Source: Blastocatellia bacterium (GTDB lineage: Bacteria > Acidobacteriota > Blastocatellia > HR10 > J050). From it: 64,000 nt of DNA. The DNA lies in NCBI GenBank assembly GCA_026985075.1, contig JALSQX010000053.1, forward strand, positions 258,262-322,261. Direction: 5' to 3'. The notes beneath the pieces are model-generated. The model was given only the letters and a program-made list of their open reading frames with translations. It made no database searches and was not told where the DNA came from. Shown piece after piece: positions 34,101 to 42,845 of the stretch (position 1 is its first letter; the number at the start of each line of letters is the position of its first letter). Made by a program: the position numbers and the translations under genes.

Positions 34101-34473
34101 TCCACACGTTCTCTGCCCCACTCCGATCGCTCAAAAAGACGATCTTCCGGCCGTCGGGAGAGAATCGCGGTTGACTCTCGAATGAGAAGCCGCCAATGAT
34201 GCGCGTCGCCTGGCCACCGGTGATGGGCAGCGTGTAGATGTCGCCGAGGAGATCGAAGATGATCGTCTGGCCATCGGGCGATACATCGAGCGATATCCAC
34301 GTTCCCTCATCGGTAGTGAACGTGATCTTTCCGGTGGGCGCCAGCGGCAGTCCTTCTTCTTTCTTCTCTTCGTGTTTCTCCTCTTCTTGCGCCGAGCTGA
34401 CCAGCGGAACAACCAGCAGAAGCGCAAGCAGAGTGCAGGCAATCATTGATCGTGTGCGCGTCCAAGCATTCAT
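31162..34473 (-). CDS. Secreted TolB-like propeller plus amidohydrolase
   Basis: 1103 residues with a signal peptide (MIACTLLALLLVVPLVSSAQ) and an acidic/Lys-rich linker. About residues 40-670 are PD40/TolB-type propeller repeats, each with SPDGR (FSPDGRKIVFLSDRSG, WSPDGRYIAYVTW). The C-terminal amidohydrolase has a metal site FVDVHAHMWPP, then GGRVCVGSHGQLQGLGYHWEL and the closing GKLADLIVLDENPLDDI. Likely a periplasmic or extracellular hydrolase of peptides or amides, like other Acidobacteriota and Bacteroidota proteins of this architecture. The ATG at 34473 follows AGGAGGCGT; an upstream start at 34548 is rejected. Confidence 0.9.
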   Translation of the reverse strand: MNAWTRTRSMIACTLLALLLVVPLVSSAQEEEKHEEKKEEGLPLAPTGKITFTTDEGTWISLDVSPDGQTIIFDLLGDIYTLPITGGQATRIIGGFSFESQPRFSPDGRKIVFLSDRSGAENVWIADADGSHPRPLTTGRNQMFLSPTWTPDGQYVIVSKAKQRIGTYSLWMYHIDGGTGVRLGPPEPPRPEPDADEPPRPRPNQMGAVVSPDGRFIYYAQRMGAFNYNARFPLWQIRRFDRETGETSTLTNAQGSAMRPVLSPDGRYLVYATRFETGTGLRVRDLETGQERWLIYPVTRDDQESRATRDTMPGYAFMPDGRSLIVPIDGRIHRVDFHTGADTIIPFTAKVEAEIGPRVYFQSRVDDGPTVRARLIRWPRLSPDGRRLVFTAFNKLWIMDWPSGKPRRLTDASVGEFMPTWSPDGRYIAYVTWSTEGGHIYRVAADGSAPPEQLTRRAAYYSEPVYSPDGRKIIFISGRTDDHLYAVWREWICDPHCPLDIFGEPAEVTGLRSRAGLDLRWIPAEGGPSTLIGPTKGGQHPHFAHDPQRIYLTARGKLVSLRIDGVDRRTHLEIKGEAPGRRIPRAEMIALSPDGRRALVSLQNKLYLIAVPKVGKEVITVKITPKGKTPLPVKTISAEGGDALAWMPDGQSVTWALGARFYRQSLSADEPEVTEIVVEVPRPKPEGTLVLRGARLITMRGDEVIERGDIVIAGNRIAAIGPRGKVKIPSGATIIDVKGKTIIPGFVDVHAHMWPPRGVHQTQVWQYLANLAYGVTTTRDPQSGTNDVFAYADLVDAGEILGPRIYSTGPGVFWTSGLDSKEAVFHFLKRYKEAYHTNTIKQYVSGDRIVRQWVIMACKEYGLTPTTEGALDMKLDLTQMADGYSGHEHSLPIQPLYKDVIEFVARTRTFYTPTTLVAYGAPWTENYYYETSDVHGNKKLRRFIPHMLLDAMTRRRSQWFMTEEYGYRGIARACAAIVRAGGRVCVGSHGQLQGLGYHWELWAIQSGGLTNHEALRVATLFGAEAIGLQQDLGSLEVGKLADLIVLDENPLDDIHNTITIRYVMKNGELFDGNTLDEIWPVEKKLEKQFWWDDDPPVRREMQR

Positions 34474-34645
34474 ACGCCTCCTTTCTTCAACTGGTATTCC
34501 CTTTTCTCGACGAGGCAGAAGATTATGCCGTCCAACGATGCCAGTCAAGCGGGAATGCGTTCACGCCAAGGATGCCCCGTTCAGAAAAAGTGTCGAAGCG
34601 ATAGAAGACCTGCATCGATCTACCAGGTCGCGCCCGGAAACCCCA

Positions 34646-35386
34646 TCATCGCAAATCGCCCCAGAGATGCTGGACGACGCTGACGGCGGCCAGAGCCGCC
34701 GTCTCCGTCCGCAGAATCCGCCGCCCCAACGTCACCACGATGGCCCCGGCCGTTTGTGCGGCGGCCACCTCGGACTCCTGCCACCCTCCTTCCGGTCCGA
34801 TGAGGAGGCAGAGAGTATCGATGCCGTCGGACCAGGCGCGAGCCACGTCGGCCAGCGAGCGACCGGCGCGTTCGGCGAAAAGGAGTGCTGGTCGCGGAAA
34901 TGCTCTGAGGAAGATCTCCCAGCGGCGAGGGGTGAGAATCTCCGGAATCCGAGTGCGGCCACATTGTTTTGCCGCTTCCAGAGCGATGCGCCTCCACCGG
35001 TGCAATCGATGATGGCCGACCTCTCGAATTCCGGTGCTCAGCGTATGGGCCGTGATGAGCGGGATGATGCGGTGCACGCCCAACTCAGTCGCCTTTTGAA
35101 CGATGAGTTCGAACTTCTCCCCTTTGGCCAGACCTTGCGCCAGAGTGATGGCGAGCGGTGACTCCACGGGAGGATGTCGCTTCTCCACGATGTTCAGTCG
35201 CGCTCGTTGATGATCGCCTCCCTGTAATTGACAGACATATTCGCATCCCGTCCCATCAAACACGTAGACGACCGCGCCAGGACGCATCCGGAGCACGCGC
35301 CACAAGTGATGCGATTCTTCAGGGCCGAGCGTAATCTGATCGCCCTCGATGGATGATGGTGGAGCGTAAAAACGGTGTCGAGACAT
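34646..35386 (-). CDS. rsmE: 16S rRNA (uracil-1498-N3)-methyltransferase RsmE
   Basis: 246 residues, the normal length. The N-terminal PUA-like domain starts MSRHRFYAPPSSIEGDQI; the SPOUT knot contains ITLAQGLAKGEKFELIVQKATELG, LLIGPEGGWQESEV and LGRRILRTETAALAA, the SAM-binding deep trefoil. It methylates U1498 of 16S rRNA. The upstream in-frame sequence has no family character, so the start is 35386, although a clear Shine-Dalgarno is lacking. Confidence 0.94.
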   Translation of the reverse strand: MSRHRFYAPPSSIEGDQITLGPEESHHLWRVLRMRPGAVVYVFDGTGCEYVCQLQGGDHQRARLNIVEKRHPPVESPLAITLAQGLAKGEKFELIVQKATELGVHRIIPLITAHTLSTGIREVGHHRLHRWRRIALEAAKQCGRTRIPEILTPRRWEIFLRAFPRPALLFAERAGRSLADVARAWSDGIDTLCLLIGPEGGWQESEVAAAQTAGAIVVTLGRRILRTETAALAAVSVVQHLWGDLR

Positions 35387-35492
35387 AGAGACGCATGCGC
35401 TTCGCCTCCCAGAGAGGAGGCGAGATGAAGCTGGCCGCCCCTTGACCATAAAGGGCATAGTCACACGATGCCGAACGAACCATAGCGAGTCG

Positions 35493-35801
35493 TTACCGCT
35501 TACGCTTCTTCCGTCGCTTGCGCCGCACAGGTCGCACTGGCGATGGCGTTGATGGCTCGGCCGGTGACGCGACCGTTTCATCAGGCTCTGCCTCTGCTGC
35601 CACCTGCGCCTCGACCGCCGAAGATTTCTCCACGCCGAGATCGAAGGCCACAGCCAGCATGATGCCGATTAACGCCACGGTGGCCAGCCAGTAGAGCGTG
35701 GCCAGGTTGCCCATCTGCACAAAAATGTAAACGATCACGGCCACCGCCATTAATCCGACAAATCCCCAAAAGCTGAATCGTTGTCTTTCGACTTCGGCCA
35801 T
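35493..35801 (-). CDS. Small two-helix membrane protein with basic tail
   Basis: 102 residues. Two hydrophobic segments (WGFVGLMAVAVIVYIFVQMG and LYWLATVALIGIMLAVAF) are followed by an acidic Ala/Pro-rich stretch and a C-terminal run of Arg/Lys (PVRRKRRKKRKR). No known family is recognised. GAGAGGTGAG lies before the ATG. It lies upstream of rsmE, a little over 100 bases away, in the same direction. The tail could bind nucleic acid or acidic lipid heads (inference). Confidence 0.65.
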   Translation of the reverse strand: MAEVERQRFSFWGFVGLMAVAVIVYIFVQMGNLATLYWLATVALIGIMLAVAFDLGVEKSSAVEAQVAAEAEPDETVASPAEPSTPSPVRPVRRKRRKKRKR

Positions 35802-36013
35802 TTTTCTCACCTCTCAACGGGACCGACTTCTCCATCGCCCTGATACCGAGCGACGAACGTCGCGTTCGACGTCCGAGCTCCCGGCTGTAGAGATGCCCCC
35901 GACATTCTCATCACTCCCTGCTCTCGCTCACGGAACGGGCATCTTGTACTCCTCATCATCTTCTCATCACTCCTCAGCACGGAACGTCGACCGACCAAAC
36001 TCGTTCTGGAAAA

Positions 36014-37387
36014 CTATGAATCGACGGCTGCCGGGACGATCTCCACCGATTTATCTACGGGCAGAAAGCCTTCGGAGCGAGCCACGAACGCCGCAGCCGT
36101 CACGTCGCCGGTGACATTGAGCGTCGTGCGACACATATCCAGGATGCGATCCACTCCCAGAATGATCGCGATCCCCTCGCCGGGAACCCCCACGGTTTGC
36201 AGGACGAGGATGAGGAGCGGGATTGATCCTCCGGGGACGCCTGCCGCTCCGATAGCTGTCAGCACCGACATGATGACGACGATCAGTTGCGCGCCCAATC
36301 CCAGTTTGACGCCGAACACCTGCGCGATGAAGAGCACGGTCACCCCCTCAAACAGCGCCGTTCCATTCATGTTCATGGTCGCGCCGAGGGGGAGTACGAA
36401 TCCGGAAATCTCTCGCGGCACGCCCAGCTTCTCTTCCGTCACCCGCATCGTCGTGGGAAGTGTCGCCGCACTGGAACTCGTCGAGAACGCTGTGATCATC
36501 ACCGTTTGAATGCGTCGGAAGAATCGCCAGGGATTCAATCGAGCGAAGAACCGAATCAACAGCGGGTAGGAGACGAGCAGATGGATGGCCAATCCGAGCA
36601 ACACGGTGATGACGTAGAGCCCGAGCGAGAGCAGAAGATCGTATCCGAATCGCGCCGTGACGCTGAAGATGAGAGCTGCCACGCCGTACGGGGCGAGCTT
36701 CATCGCCAGATCGACGATGACGACCATGGCATCGCCCAGCGCTTCCAGGAATGAGATCATCGGCGCCGCCCGATACGAGGGAATGCGCGTCAGCGCGATG
36801 CCGAAGATGAGCGAGAAGAAAATGATGGCCAGCATGTCCATCCTGACGGCGGCGGCCAGCGGATTGCGGGGAACGATGTTGACGAATGTCTTGATGCCGA
36901 ACGAGACGCCCTCGGCCCGCGCCAATCCTTGAGTCGCCGCTCCCCCGTATGTTTCCAACAATTTCGCCTTCACGTCCACCGGCAAGCGCCCGCCAGGATT
37001 GATGGCGTTGACCAGAGTGAGCCCGATGACGACCGCCAACGTGGTCACCAGGATGAAGTAGAGAAACGTCTTGACCCCAATCCGGCCCAATTTCCGCAAA
37101 TCGCCCAATCCGGCCACGCCGAGCGACAGCGAGGCGAAGACCAGGGGTATGACGATCATGATCAACAGGCGCAAGAAGATCTGCCCCACCGGTTCGCTGA
37201 TATGCGATACCACCCACTGAAGCTGTGGTTGCTCCCCCCCGAGCCAGACGTTGAGGACGACGCCGGTCATGCCGCCGATCACCAGACCGAGAAAAATCCT
37301 GGTGTGCAGCGCCATTCCCCGAACGTCACCACTTCCCTGGGAATCGCCATCGGAGGTCGGTGTCACATTTTCCCGTTGCTCGCTCAT
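36014..37387 (-). CDS. Cation:dicarboxylate/amino acid symporter (DctA/GltP family)
   Basis: 457 residues from the ATG at 37387. Eight membrane segments are expected; visible signatures include IFLRLLIMIVIPLVFASL, the serine-rich re-entrant loop TAFSTSSSAATLPTTM, the LPLGATMNMNGTALFEG motif (cation and substrate site) and the second hairpin GAAGVPGGSIPLLILVL. Members import C4-dicarboxylates, glutamate or aspartate with Na+ or H+. The start is supported by a promoter only 17 bases upstream; ATG 37315 (MALHTRIFLGL) is an alternative closer to the family start. Confidence 0.93.
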   Translation of the reverse strand: MSEQRENVTPTSDGDSQGSGDVRGMALHTRIFLGLVIGGMTGVVLNVWLGGEQPQLQWVVSHISEPVGQIFLRLLIMIVIPLVFASLSLGVAGLGDLRKLGRIGVKTFLYFILVTTLAVVIGLTLVNAINPGGRLPVDVKAKLLETYGGAATQGLARAEGVSFGIKTFVNIVPRNPLAAAVRMDMLAIIFFSLIFGIALTRIPSYRAAPMISFLEALGDAMVVIVDLAMKLAPYGVAALIFSVTARFGYDLLLSLGLYVITVLLGLAIHLLVSYPLLIRFFARLNPWRFFRRIQTVMITAFSTSSSAATLPTTMRVTEEKLGVPREISGFVLPLGATMNMNGTALFEGVTVLFIAQVFGVKLGLGAQLIVVIMSVLTAIGAAGVPGGSIPLLILVLQTVGVPGEGIAIILGVDRILDMCRTTLNVTGDVTAAAFVARSEGFLPVDKSVEIVPAAVDS

Positions 37388-37403
37388 ACTGAATTGGCTC
37401 TTT

Positions 37404-37434
37404 ATTCTACGACATGACGGGCCCTCGATGCCAA
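37404..37434 (-). promoter_or_regulatory. Promoter candidate of the symporter gene
   Basis: On the minus strand TTGGCA (37429-37434), a 19-base spacer and TAGAAT (37404-37409). Predicted start near 37397, ten bases before the ATG at 37387. Confidence 0.35.
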
Positions 37435-37568
37435 TGGTGCACGACGGCGCCATCCTCGAAGAACCGCCATATGACGGCACGGACATCGAAACCGATGATG
37501 CGCATTTCTCATTCACCGATCAGCCATGCGTTGCCCGATAGTCATGCCCAAGAAGCGCCTCTCGGGCC

Positions 37569-37597
37569 TTGGCATTTAAGGGGAGATGCGATAAAAC
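37569..37597 (+). promoter_or_regulatory. Promoter of the sugar ABC transporter operon
   Basis: TTGGCA (37569-37574), a 17-base spacer and TAAAAC (37592-37597). Transcription would start near 37604, about ten bases before the ATG at 37614. Confidence 0.5.
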
Positions 37598-37613
37598 AAC
37601 TCTCTCGCTCACC

Positions 37614-38894
37614 ATGGCTTTGAGACGCGTCATGAGGCGATCATCCATCACCGTTCTGTGGGGGCTACTGCTGAGCTTGCTCTCCTTGGGATGCTCTCAC
37701 ACCAATGGGAAAGAAGCGCACTTGACGCTGGCGGTCAATGCCGGCGTCGAGGGAGATGCTCTCCGGGCGGCAGCGCAAGACTATCAAGCGACGTTCAACG
37801 TCGAGATCACCATCGCCGAGTTCCCTTATGCCAATCTGTTCGAGAAAGAGCTCATCGATCTCACCAATCGGACCGGGGCCTATGACCTCATCATGCTCGA
37901 TGATCCCTGGTTCCCCCGGTTTGCCGAACGTGGCTTACTGACCGAACTGACCCCGCTTTATGAACGGCGGGGCTTGGAGGGGCCCGACGATGATTTCGTC
38001 GCCGCGTCGCTCGCCCTCTGTCGCCATCCGTATGGGACGGGCACATTGTATGCGCTGCCTTATGTAGGCAACTCGCAACTCTTCTTCTATCGCAAGGACT
38101 TGTTCGAAAAGTATCGACTCTCCCCACCCGAGACCTGGGATGATGTGTTGACGGCCGCTCGCACCATCGCCGAGCGAGAGCAGATATACGGCTACGTCAT
38201 GCGCGCCCAGCAAGGAAATGCCGTGGTGGCCGATTTCCTTCCCCTTTTCTGGGCATTTGGAGCGGAGATGTTCGACGCTCATGGGCATCCCACGGTGAAC
38301 AGTCCGGAAGGGATCGCCGCCTTGCGGATGATGCTCGCCCTTGGCGCTTACGCGCCGCCGGGGTACGTGAGCTTCAACGCCGATGAAGTGGCCGCTCATC
38401 TGCTGCAGGGGACGGCGGCGATGAGCATCAATTGGCCCGCCTGGATTCCCGCGCTCAGCGATCCGGCCAAATCTCGCGTGATCGGGAAAATCGCCATCAC
38501 GGCGATGCCCGGACAGAAAGAGCCGGGTCGGGCTGAGATCGGCAATTGGCTCATCGCCATTCCACGGGGCGCCCGCGATCCGGAAACGGCATTTGACTTC
38601 CTGCTGTGGGCGACGAGCGCCGAGCAGATGAAAAAATCGGCGCTTCGAGGGAATCCACCGACGCGGGTGAGCCTCTTTCGAGATGCTGAACTGGTGGCTC
38701 GATATCCATCCTATCCGGTGCAACTGCACTCGCTGCAGACATCGCGACCGCGGCCACGCACGCCCCTGTGGAACGAGATCGAGAATGCCTTCGGCATCTA
38801 TCTCACCAAAGCGAACACCGGCGAGCTTTCACCAGAAGAAGCGATGAACCGGGCGAATGCGGCCATCGCCGAGATCCTTCAGCGCCAACAATGA
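37614..38894 (+). CDS. ABC transporter extracellular solute-binding lipoprotein (family 1)
   Basis: 426 residues. The signal peptide ends in a lipobox (LLSLGC), so the protein is lipidated at the Cys. The fold matches family 1 sugar-binding proteins: EITIAEFPYANLFEKELIDL, YDLIMLDDPWFPRFAERG, LYALPYVGNSQLFFYRKDLF, PPETWDDVLTAARTIAE and a Trp-containing ligand region (MSINWPAWIPAL). It should deliver a sugar or polyol to the permeases encoded next. Starts at 37614 or 37632 (MRRSSITVL) both fit. Confidence 0.9.
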   Translation: MALRRVMRRSSITVLWGLLLSLLSLGCSHTNGKEAHLTLAVNAGVEGDALRAAAQDYQATFNVEITIAEFPYANLFEKELIDLTNRTGAYDLIMLDDPWFPRFAERGLLTELTPLYERRGLEGPDDDFVAASLALCRHPYGTGTLYALPYVGNSQLFFYRKDLFEKYRLSPPETWDDVLTAARTIAEREQIYGYVMRAQQGNAVVADFLPLFWAFGAEMFDAHGHPTVNSPEGIAALRMMLALGAYAPPGYVSFNADEVAAHLLQGTAAMSINWPAWIPALSDPAKSRVIGKIAITAMPGQKEPGRAEIGNWLIAIPRGARDPETAFDFLLWATSAEQMKKSALRGNPPTRVSLFRDAELVARYPSYPVQLHSLQTSRPRPRTPLWNEIENAFGIYLTKANTGELSPEEAMNRANAAIAEILQRQQ

Positions 38895-38933
38895 GCGCCC
38901 ACCAGAGGTGGGCTGAGCTCCAGCCAATAGCCG

Positions 38934-39890
38934 ATGCGTCGAAGCACAACACACGACAGAGGCTCTCCCGAGCGCGCGCTCGCTTCCTGCTCTCCGGACT
39001 CCCCTCCCCCTTCTCTCCACTTGAGCGGCATCCGGCGCGAGCGCTGGGTTCCTCTCCTGCTCCTGGCGCCGGCACTGATCGTGCTGTTGGCGCTGACCGT
39101 GTATCCCCTTCTGTATGCGGTGCGCGTGAGTTTTCGTGCCGCCGACGATGAAGCGTGGACGCTGGTCAACTATGCGCGATTATTCACCGATCGCTTCTTC
39201 GCCGAAGCGCTCTGGCACACGTTCGTCTATGCGGGCACGGCGGTCACGGTCGAATTCTTCTTGGGCCTGGGATTGGCGTGGCTACTGGATCGTCACATTC
39301 GCGGGCGCTCGCTGTTTCGGGCGCTATTGCTCATCCCCATGATGATCCCGCCGGTGGTCGTTGGCGTCATCTGGCGGTTGCTCTACAATCCGAACTTCGG
39401 CGCCATCAACGGCACGCTCCAACAGTGGGGCATCGATACGAGCGCCCTGGTCTGGACGGCCAGCCCTCGATGGGCGTTGCTTTCGGTGATTCTGGTGGAC
39501 ATCTGGCAGTGGACGCCCTTCATGTTTCTCATCTTGCTGGCCGGTTTGCAGGCCATTCCTCAGGAACCCTACGAGGCGGCTCTGATTGACGGCTCGTCGG
39601 CCTGGCACACGTTTCGCCATGTGACACTGCCGCTGCTCAAACCGGCGATCCTCATTGCGCTCCTGCTCCGAACCATGGATCTGCTGCGCATCTTCGATCA
39701 GATTTTCATTCTCACTCAAGGCGGACCGGGATTCGCCACCGAGGTCATCAGCCTGTACATTTACAAGACCGCCTTTCGCTTCTTCGATTTCGGATATGCC
39801 GTGACCATGTCGTTCGCCCTGTTGCTCATCACCAACCTCATCAGCCTGGCATTCATTCGTCTGATCAGAGCCGAGGAGGGACTGGCGTGA
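38934..39890 (+). CDS. ABC transporter permease (MalF/UgpA-like)
   Basis: 318 residues with six membrane segments. WVPLLLLAPALIVLLALTVY begins the core; the cytoplasmic EAA loop, which docks on the ATPase, reads EPYEAALIDGSSAWHTFRHV. The C-terminus contains GGPGFATEVISLYIYKTAF, common in sugar permeases. The first 30 residues are Ser/Pro-rich and may not be translated; a TTG at 39021 is an alternative start. It pairs with the next permease, overlapping it by four bases. Confidence 0.92.
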   Translation: MRRSTTHDRGSPERALASCSPDSPPPSLHLSGIRRERWVPLLLLAPALIVLLALTVYPLLYAVRVSFRAADDEAWTLVNYARLFTDRFFAEALWHTFVYAGTAVTVEFFLGLGLAWLLDRHIRGRSLFRALLLIPMMIPPVVVGVIWRLLYNPNFGAINGTLQQWGIDTSALVWTASPRWALLSVILVDIWQWTPFMFLILLAGLQAIPQEPYEAALIDGSSAWHTFRHVTLPLLKPAILIALLLRTMDLLRIFDQIFILTQGGPGFATEVISLYIYKTAFRFFDFGYAVTMSFALLLITNLISLAFIRLIRAEEGLA

Positions 39891-40738
39891 TCCTCTGGCG
39901 ACGACCATGGCGACGATGGGTGCGCATCATCGAGTACGGTGCGATCGGAGCGGCATTGGTGATCACCCTCGCCCCCGTCTATTGGATGGTGACCATGTCG
40001 CTCAAGACGGAGATCGATCAGTTCGCCCGCCCGCCGCGCTGGTTCGACTTTCAACCGATGCTGGGGCATTATTATGAGACGTTTTTCATCCGACCTTTTG
40101 GGCACTATGTGATGACCAGTGCGCTGGTGGCCCTCATTTCGACGGCGCTGGCGTTGACGCTGGGCACGCTGGCGGCGTACAGTCTGGCGCGATTCCCATT
40201 GCGGTGGCGCTTGCATCGTCATCTGGCCTATTGGATTCTCTCGACGCGCATGTTTCCTCCGATCGTCACCATCATCCCCCTGTTTCTCATGCTGCGCCAC
40301 CTGCAGTTATTGGATACGATGACGGCCTTGATTCTGGTGTACACGGGCTTTAATCTTCCCTTCGTGGTGTGGATGATGCGCGGCTTCTTTCAAGAGCTCC
40401 CCGTCGAGTTGGAAGAAGCGGCTCTGGTGGATGGGGACTCGCGGCTGGGCATGCTGTGGCGCGTGGTCCGCCCTCTGGTCGCGCCCGGACTCGCTGCCAC
40501 GGCTATCTTCTGCCTCATCACGTCCTGGAACGAGTTCTTATTCGCGCTCATCCTGACGCAGACGGACGCCTCCATCACGCTACCGGTGGGCATCGCCGGT
40601 CGGGTCACGCAGTATGAGATCAAATGGGGCGCGATGAGTGCGGCGGGCGTGGTGGCCATGCTCCCGATGCTCATCTTCGCCATGCTGGTTCAGCGTCACC
40701 TGGTGCGCGGCCTCTCGCTGGGCGCAGTGAAGGCGTGA
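39887..40738 (+). CDS. ABC transporter permease (MalG/UgpE-like)
   Basis: 283 residues starting from a GTG that overlaps the previous stop (GTGA). Six membrane segments; [20 protein letters not shown] is the typical MalG-type start and [19 protein letters not shown] is the EAA loop. It forms the heterodimeric channel with the preceding permease. Translational coupling through the overlap is likely. Confidence 0.93.
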   Translation: MILWRRPWRRWVRIIEYGAIGAALVITLAPVYWMVTMSLKTEIDQFARPPRWFDFQPMLGHYYETFFIRPFGHYVMTSALVALISTALALTLGTLAAYSLARFPLRWRLHRHLAYWILSTRMFPPIVTIIPLFLMLRHLQLLDTMTALILVYTGFNLPFVVWMMRGFFQELPVELEEAALVDGDSRLGMLWRVVRPLVAPGLAATAIFCLITSWNEFLFALILTQTDASITLPVGIAGRVTQYEIKWGAMSAAGVVAMLPMLIFAMLVQRHLVRGLSLGAVKA

Positions 40739-40740
40739 AT

Positions 40741-41814
40741 ATGGACGTTCGCTTCGAAAAGGTGACCAAGACGTTCGGCTCGACGAAGGCCGTTGACGAG
40801 TTGACATTGACCGTCGAGAATGGCGAGTTCGTCGTCCTGCTCGGTCCATCCGGATGCGGCAAGACGACGACGCTGCGATTGCTGGCCGGGTTGGAGACGG
40901 TCACGTCGGGACGGATGTTCATCGGCTCGATCTGTGTGAATGATCTGTCGCCGCGCGAGCGCGATGTCGCCATGGTTTTTCAGAATTACGCGCTCTATCC
41001 GCACATGACGGTGGCCGAGAACATCGCCTATCCGCTGCGCGTCCGCAAACTCGATCGCCGGGAAATCACTCGACGAGTTCAATCCGTGGCCGAGATGCTG
41101 GAACTGGAATCTCTACTCGATCGGCGACCCCGCGAACTCTCCGGCGGTCAACGACAGCGCGTGGCACTGGCGCGGGCCATTGTGCGCGAGCCGCGTGTCT
41201 ACTTGATGGACGAACCGCTCTCCAATCTTGATGCCAAACTGCGCGTGCAGATGCGTGGGGAATTGAAACGCCTGCAGTACGAGCTCGGCACGACGACGCT
41301 CTATGTGACGCATGATCAAGCCGAAGCGATGACGCTGGCGCATCGCATCGCCGTCATGAAGGATGGCCGATTGCAACAGTTCGACACGCCGCTCAACATC
41401 TATCATCGGCCGGCCAATCGATTCGTCGCCGGATTCGTGGGGAGTCCGAGCATGAATTTCATCGAAGGGACGCTGGATGATGCCGCCGGATGCTTCACCA
41501 ATGGAGATCTCGTTGTGCCGCTCACGCCCGAACAACGGGATCGCCTTCCCACCGGTCGGCGACTGACCTTGGGCATTCGTCCCGAAGATCTCCGCCTGTC
41601 GCCGGAATCCAGGCCGGGATGGTTCCCGGCCACCGTCTACGTGACCGAGTTGATGGGCAATGAGACATACGTCTTTCTGAAGCTGGGCGAGGAGAAAGTG
41701 GTCGCGCGCGCCGAGCCATCGTTTCAACCTGAGATAGAGGCGATCGTATGGGTCATGCTGGAAGCGACAAAGCTGCATTTTTTCGATGCGACGTCAGGAG
41801 AGCGAATAGATTGA
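40741..41814 (+). CDS. ABC transporter ATPase (MalK/UgpC-like)
   Basis: 357 residues. Walker [14 protein letters not shown]-loop [12 protein letters not shown], signature [16 protein letters not shown], Walker [17 protein letters not shown] and the switch His in [10 protein letters not shown] are all present. The C-terminal regulatory OB-like domain (about residues 240-357) marks the MalK/UgpC class that powers sugar uptake. The ATG is two bases after the permease stop. Confidence 0.96.
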   Translation: MDVRFEKVTKTFGSTKAVDELTLTVENGEFVVLLGPSGCGKTTTLRLLAGLETVTSGRMFIGSICVNDLSPRERDVAMVFQNYALYPHMTVAENIAYPLRVRKLDRREITRRVQSVAEMLELESLLDRRPRELSGGQRQRVALARAIVREPRVYLMDEPLSNLDAKLRVQMRGELKRLQYELGTTTLYVTHDQAEAMTLAHRIAVMKDGRLQQFDTPLNIYHRPANRFVAGFVGSPSMNFIEGTLDDAAGCFTNGDLVVPLTPEQRDRLPTGRRLTLGIRPEDLRLSPESRPGWFPATVYVTELMGNETYVFLKLGEEKVVARAEPSFQPEIEAIVWVMLEATKLHFFDATSGERID

Positions 41815-41978
41815 GATCCGGGGAGCGCTCACTCAATGAACACATTGCTCTCTCACGCCGTCGTGAGAACGGCGAACGCCGAAGAGATCATCGGGGCGCG
41901 ATGGTCACGACATCAAGGCGTGGCTTGAAGATCGTCCCCTTGCCCGGGCAGTGAGGGTGGAGTCTATGGAGGAAGCCT

Positions 41979-42845
41979 ATGGTGCGCTTATCGTTGAATG
42001 GAGCGACGACGATGACCGCCGATCTGGTCACGGATATCATGGTGGCCGGCCGGGCGGGATTTGACGCTCTCGAGATCTGGGCGGCCAAGCTCCGCCGGTT
42101 TCTGGAGACGGGCACGACGGCGGAACTCAACCATTATTTCCAACGATACGGCGTGCGCCCCTGGAGCATCAACTCGATCGAGCGCATCACCTTCCGCTCG
42201 CCCGAGGAGCGGCAGGCCCTCCGGGCCGAATGCGAGATGCTGTGCCGATGGGCGCAAGAATTGGGCTGTCCGTATATCGTCGTCGTACCGGGCCCGCGAC
42301 CGCGAGGCGTCGCTCCCGCCGATGTGACCGTCGATGTCACCTTCATCTTGCGAGAACTGAGCGAGGTCGCCCGAAGGTATGGTATCGGCCTCGCGCTGGA
42401 ATTCCTCGGCTTCAAGGAGTGCGCCGTTCGGACGCTGGCCCGAGCTTATGAGATCATCCAACGCGTCGATGATCCCCACGTGGGCCTGGTCCTGGACGCC
42501 TTTCATTTCTACGTCGGCGGCTCATCGTTAGAGGATATTGCCCGTCTCGATCCGCGACGCCTCTTCGTGTTCCATATTGATGATGCCGAGAATCGTCCGC
42601 CGAGTGAGCTCCGAGACGAACACCGGCTGCTGCCCGGCGACGGCATTCTGCCGCTCAAGGAGATCTGGCGAGCGCTCCGCGCCATCGGTTATGACGGCGT
42701 GGTGAGCGTGGAGCTCTTCCGCCCAGAGTACTGGGAGTGGGATCCGGCCACATTAGCTCATCGCGCCAAGGATGCGGTCGAGCGCGTGCTGGGAGTGAAA
42801 CGCCTCGACCGGGGAGGAACGCCCCCGGAGGAGAACGCATCATGA
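41979..42845 (+). CDS. Sugar phosphate isomerase/epimerase-like TIM barrel (IolE/IolI type)
   Basis: 288 residues of the xylose isomerase-like TIM-barrel superfamily: VRLSLNGATTMTADLVTDI, AGFDALEIWAAKLRRFLE, ALEFLGFKECAVRTLARAYEI, GLVLDAFHFYVGG and VFHIDDAENRPPSELRDEHRLLPGDG carry the metal-binding Glu, Asp and His. GGAGG lies six bases before the ATG. Its position between the ABC transporter and an Idh/MocA dehydrogenase suggests a step in polyol or inositol catabolism, but the substrate is not readable. Confidence 0.9.
   Translation: MVRLSLNGATTMTADLVTDIMVAGRAGFDALEIWAAKLRRFLETGTTAELNHYFQRYGVRPWSINSIERITFRSPEERQALRAECEMLCRWAQELGCPYIVVVPGPRPRGVAPADVTVDVTFILRELSEVARRYGIGLALEFLGFKECAVRTLARAYEIIQRVDDPHVGLVLDAFHFYVGGSSLEDIARLDPRRLFVFHIDDAENRPPSELRDEHRLLPGDGILPLKEIWRALRAIGYDGVVSVELFRPEYWEWDPATLAHRAKDAVERVLGVKRLDRGGTPPEENAS

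Noticed and set aside
31438..34185. Long plus-strand frames opposite the propeller-amidohydrolase (321 and 399 codons)
   Set aside because: Arg/His/Gly-rich shadow products without motifs; the minus-strand gene is clear.
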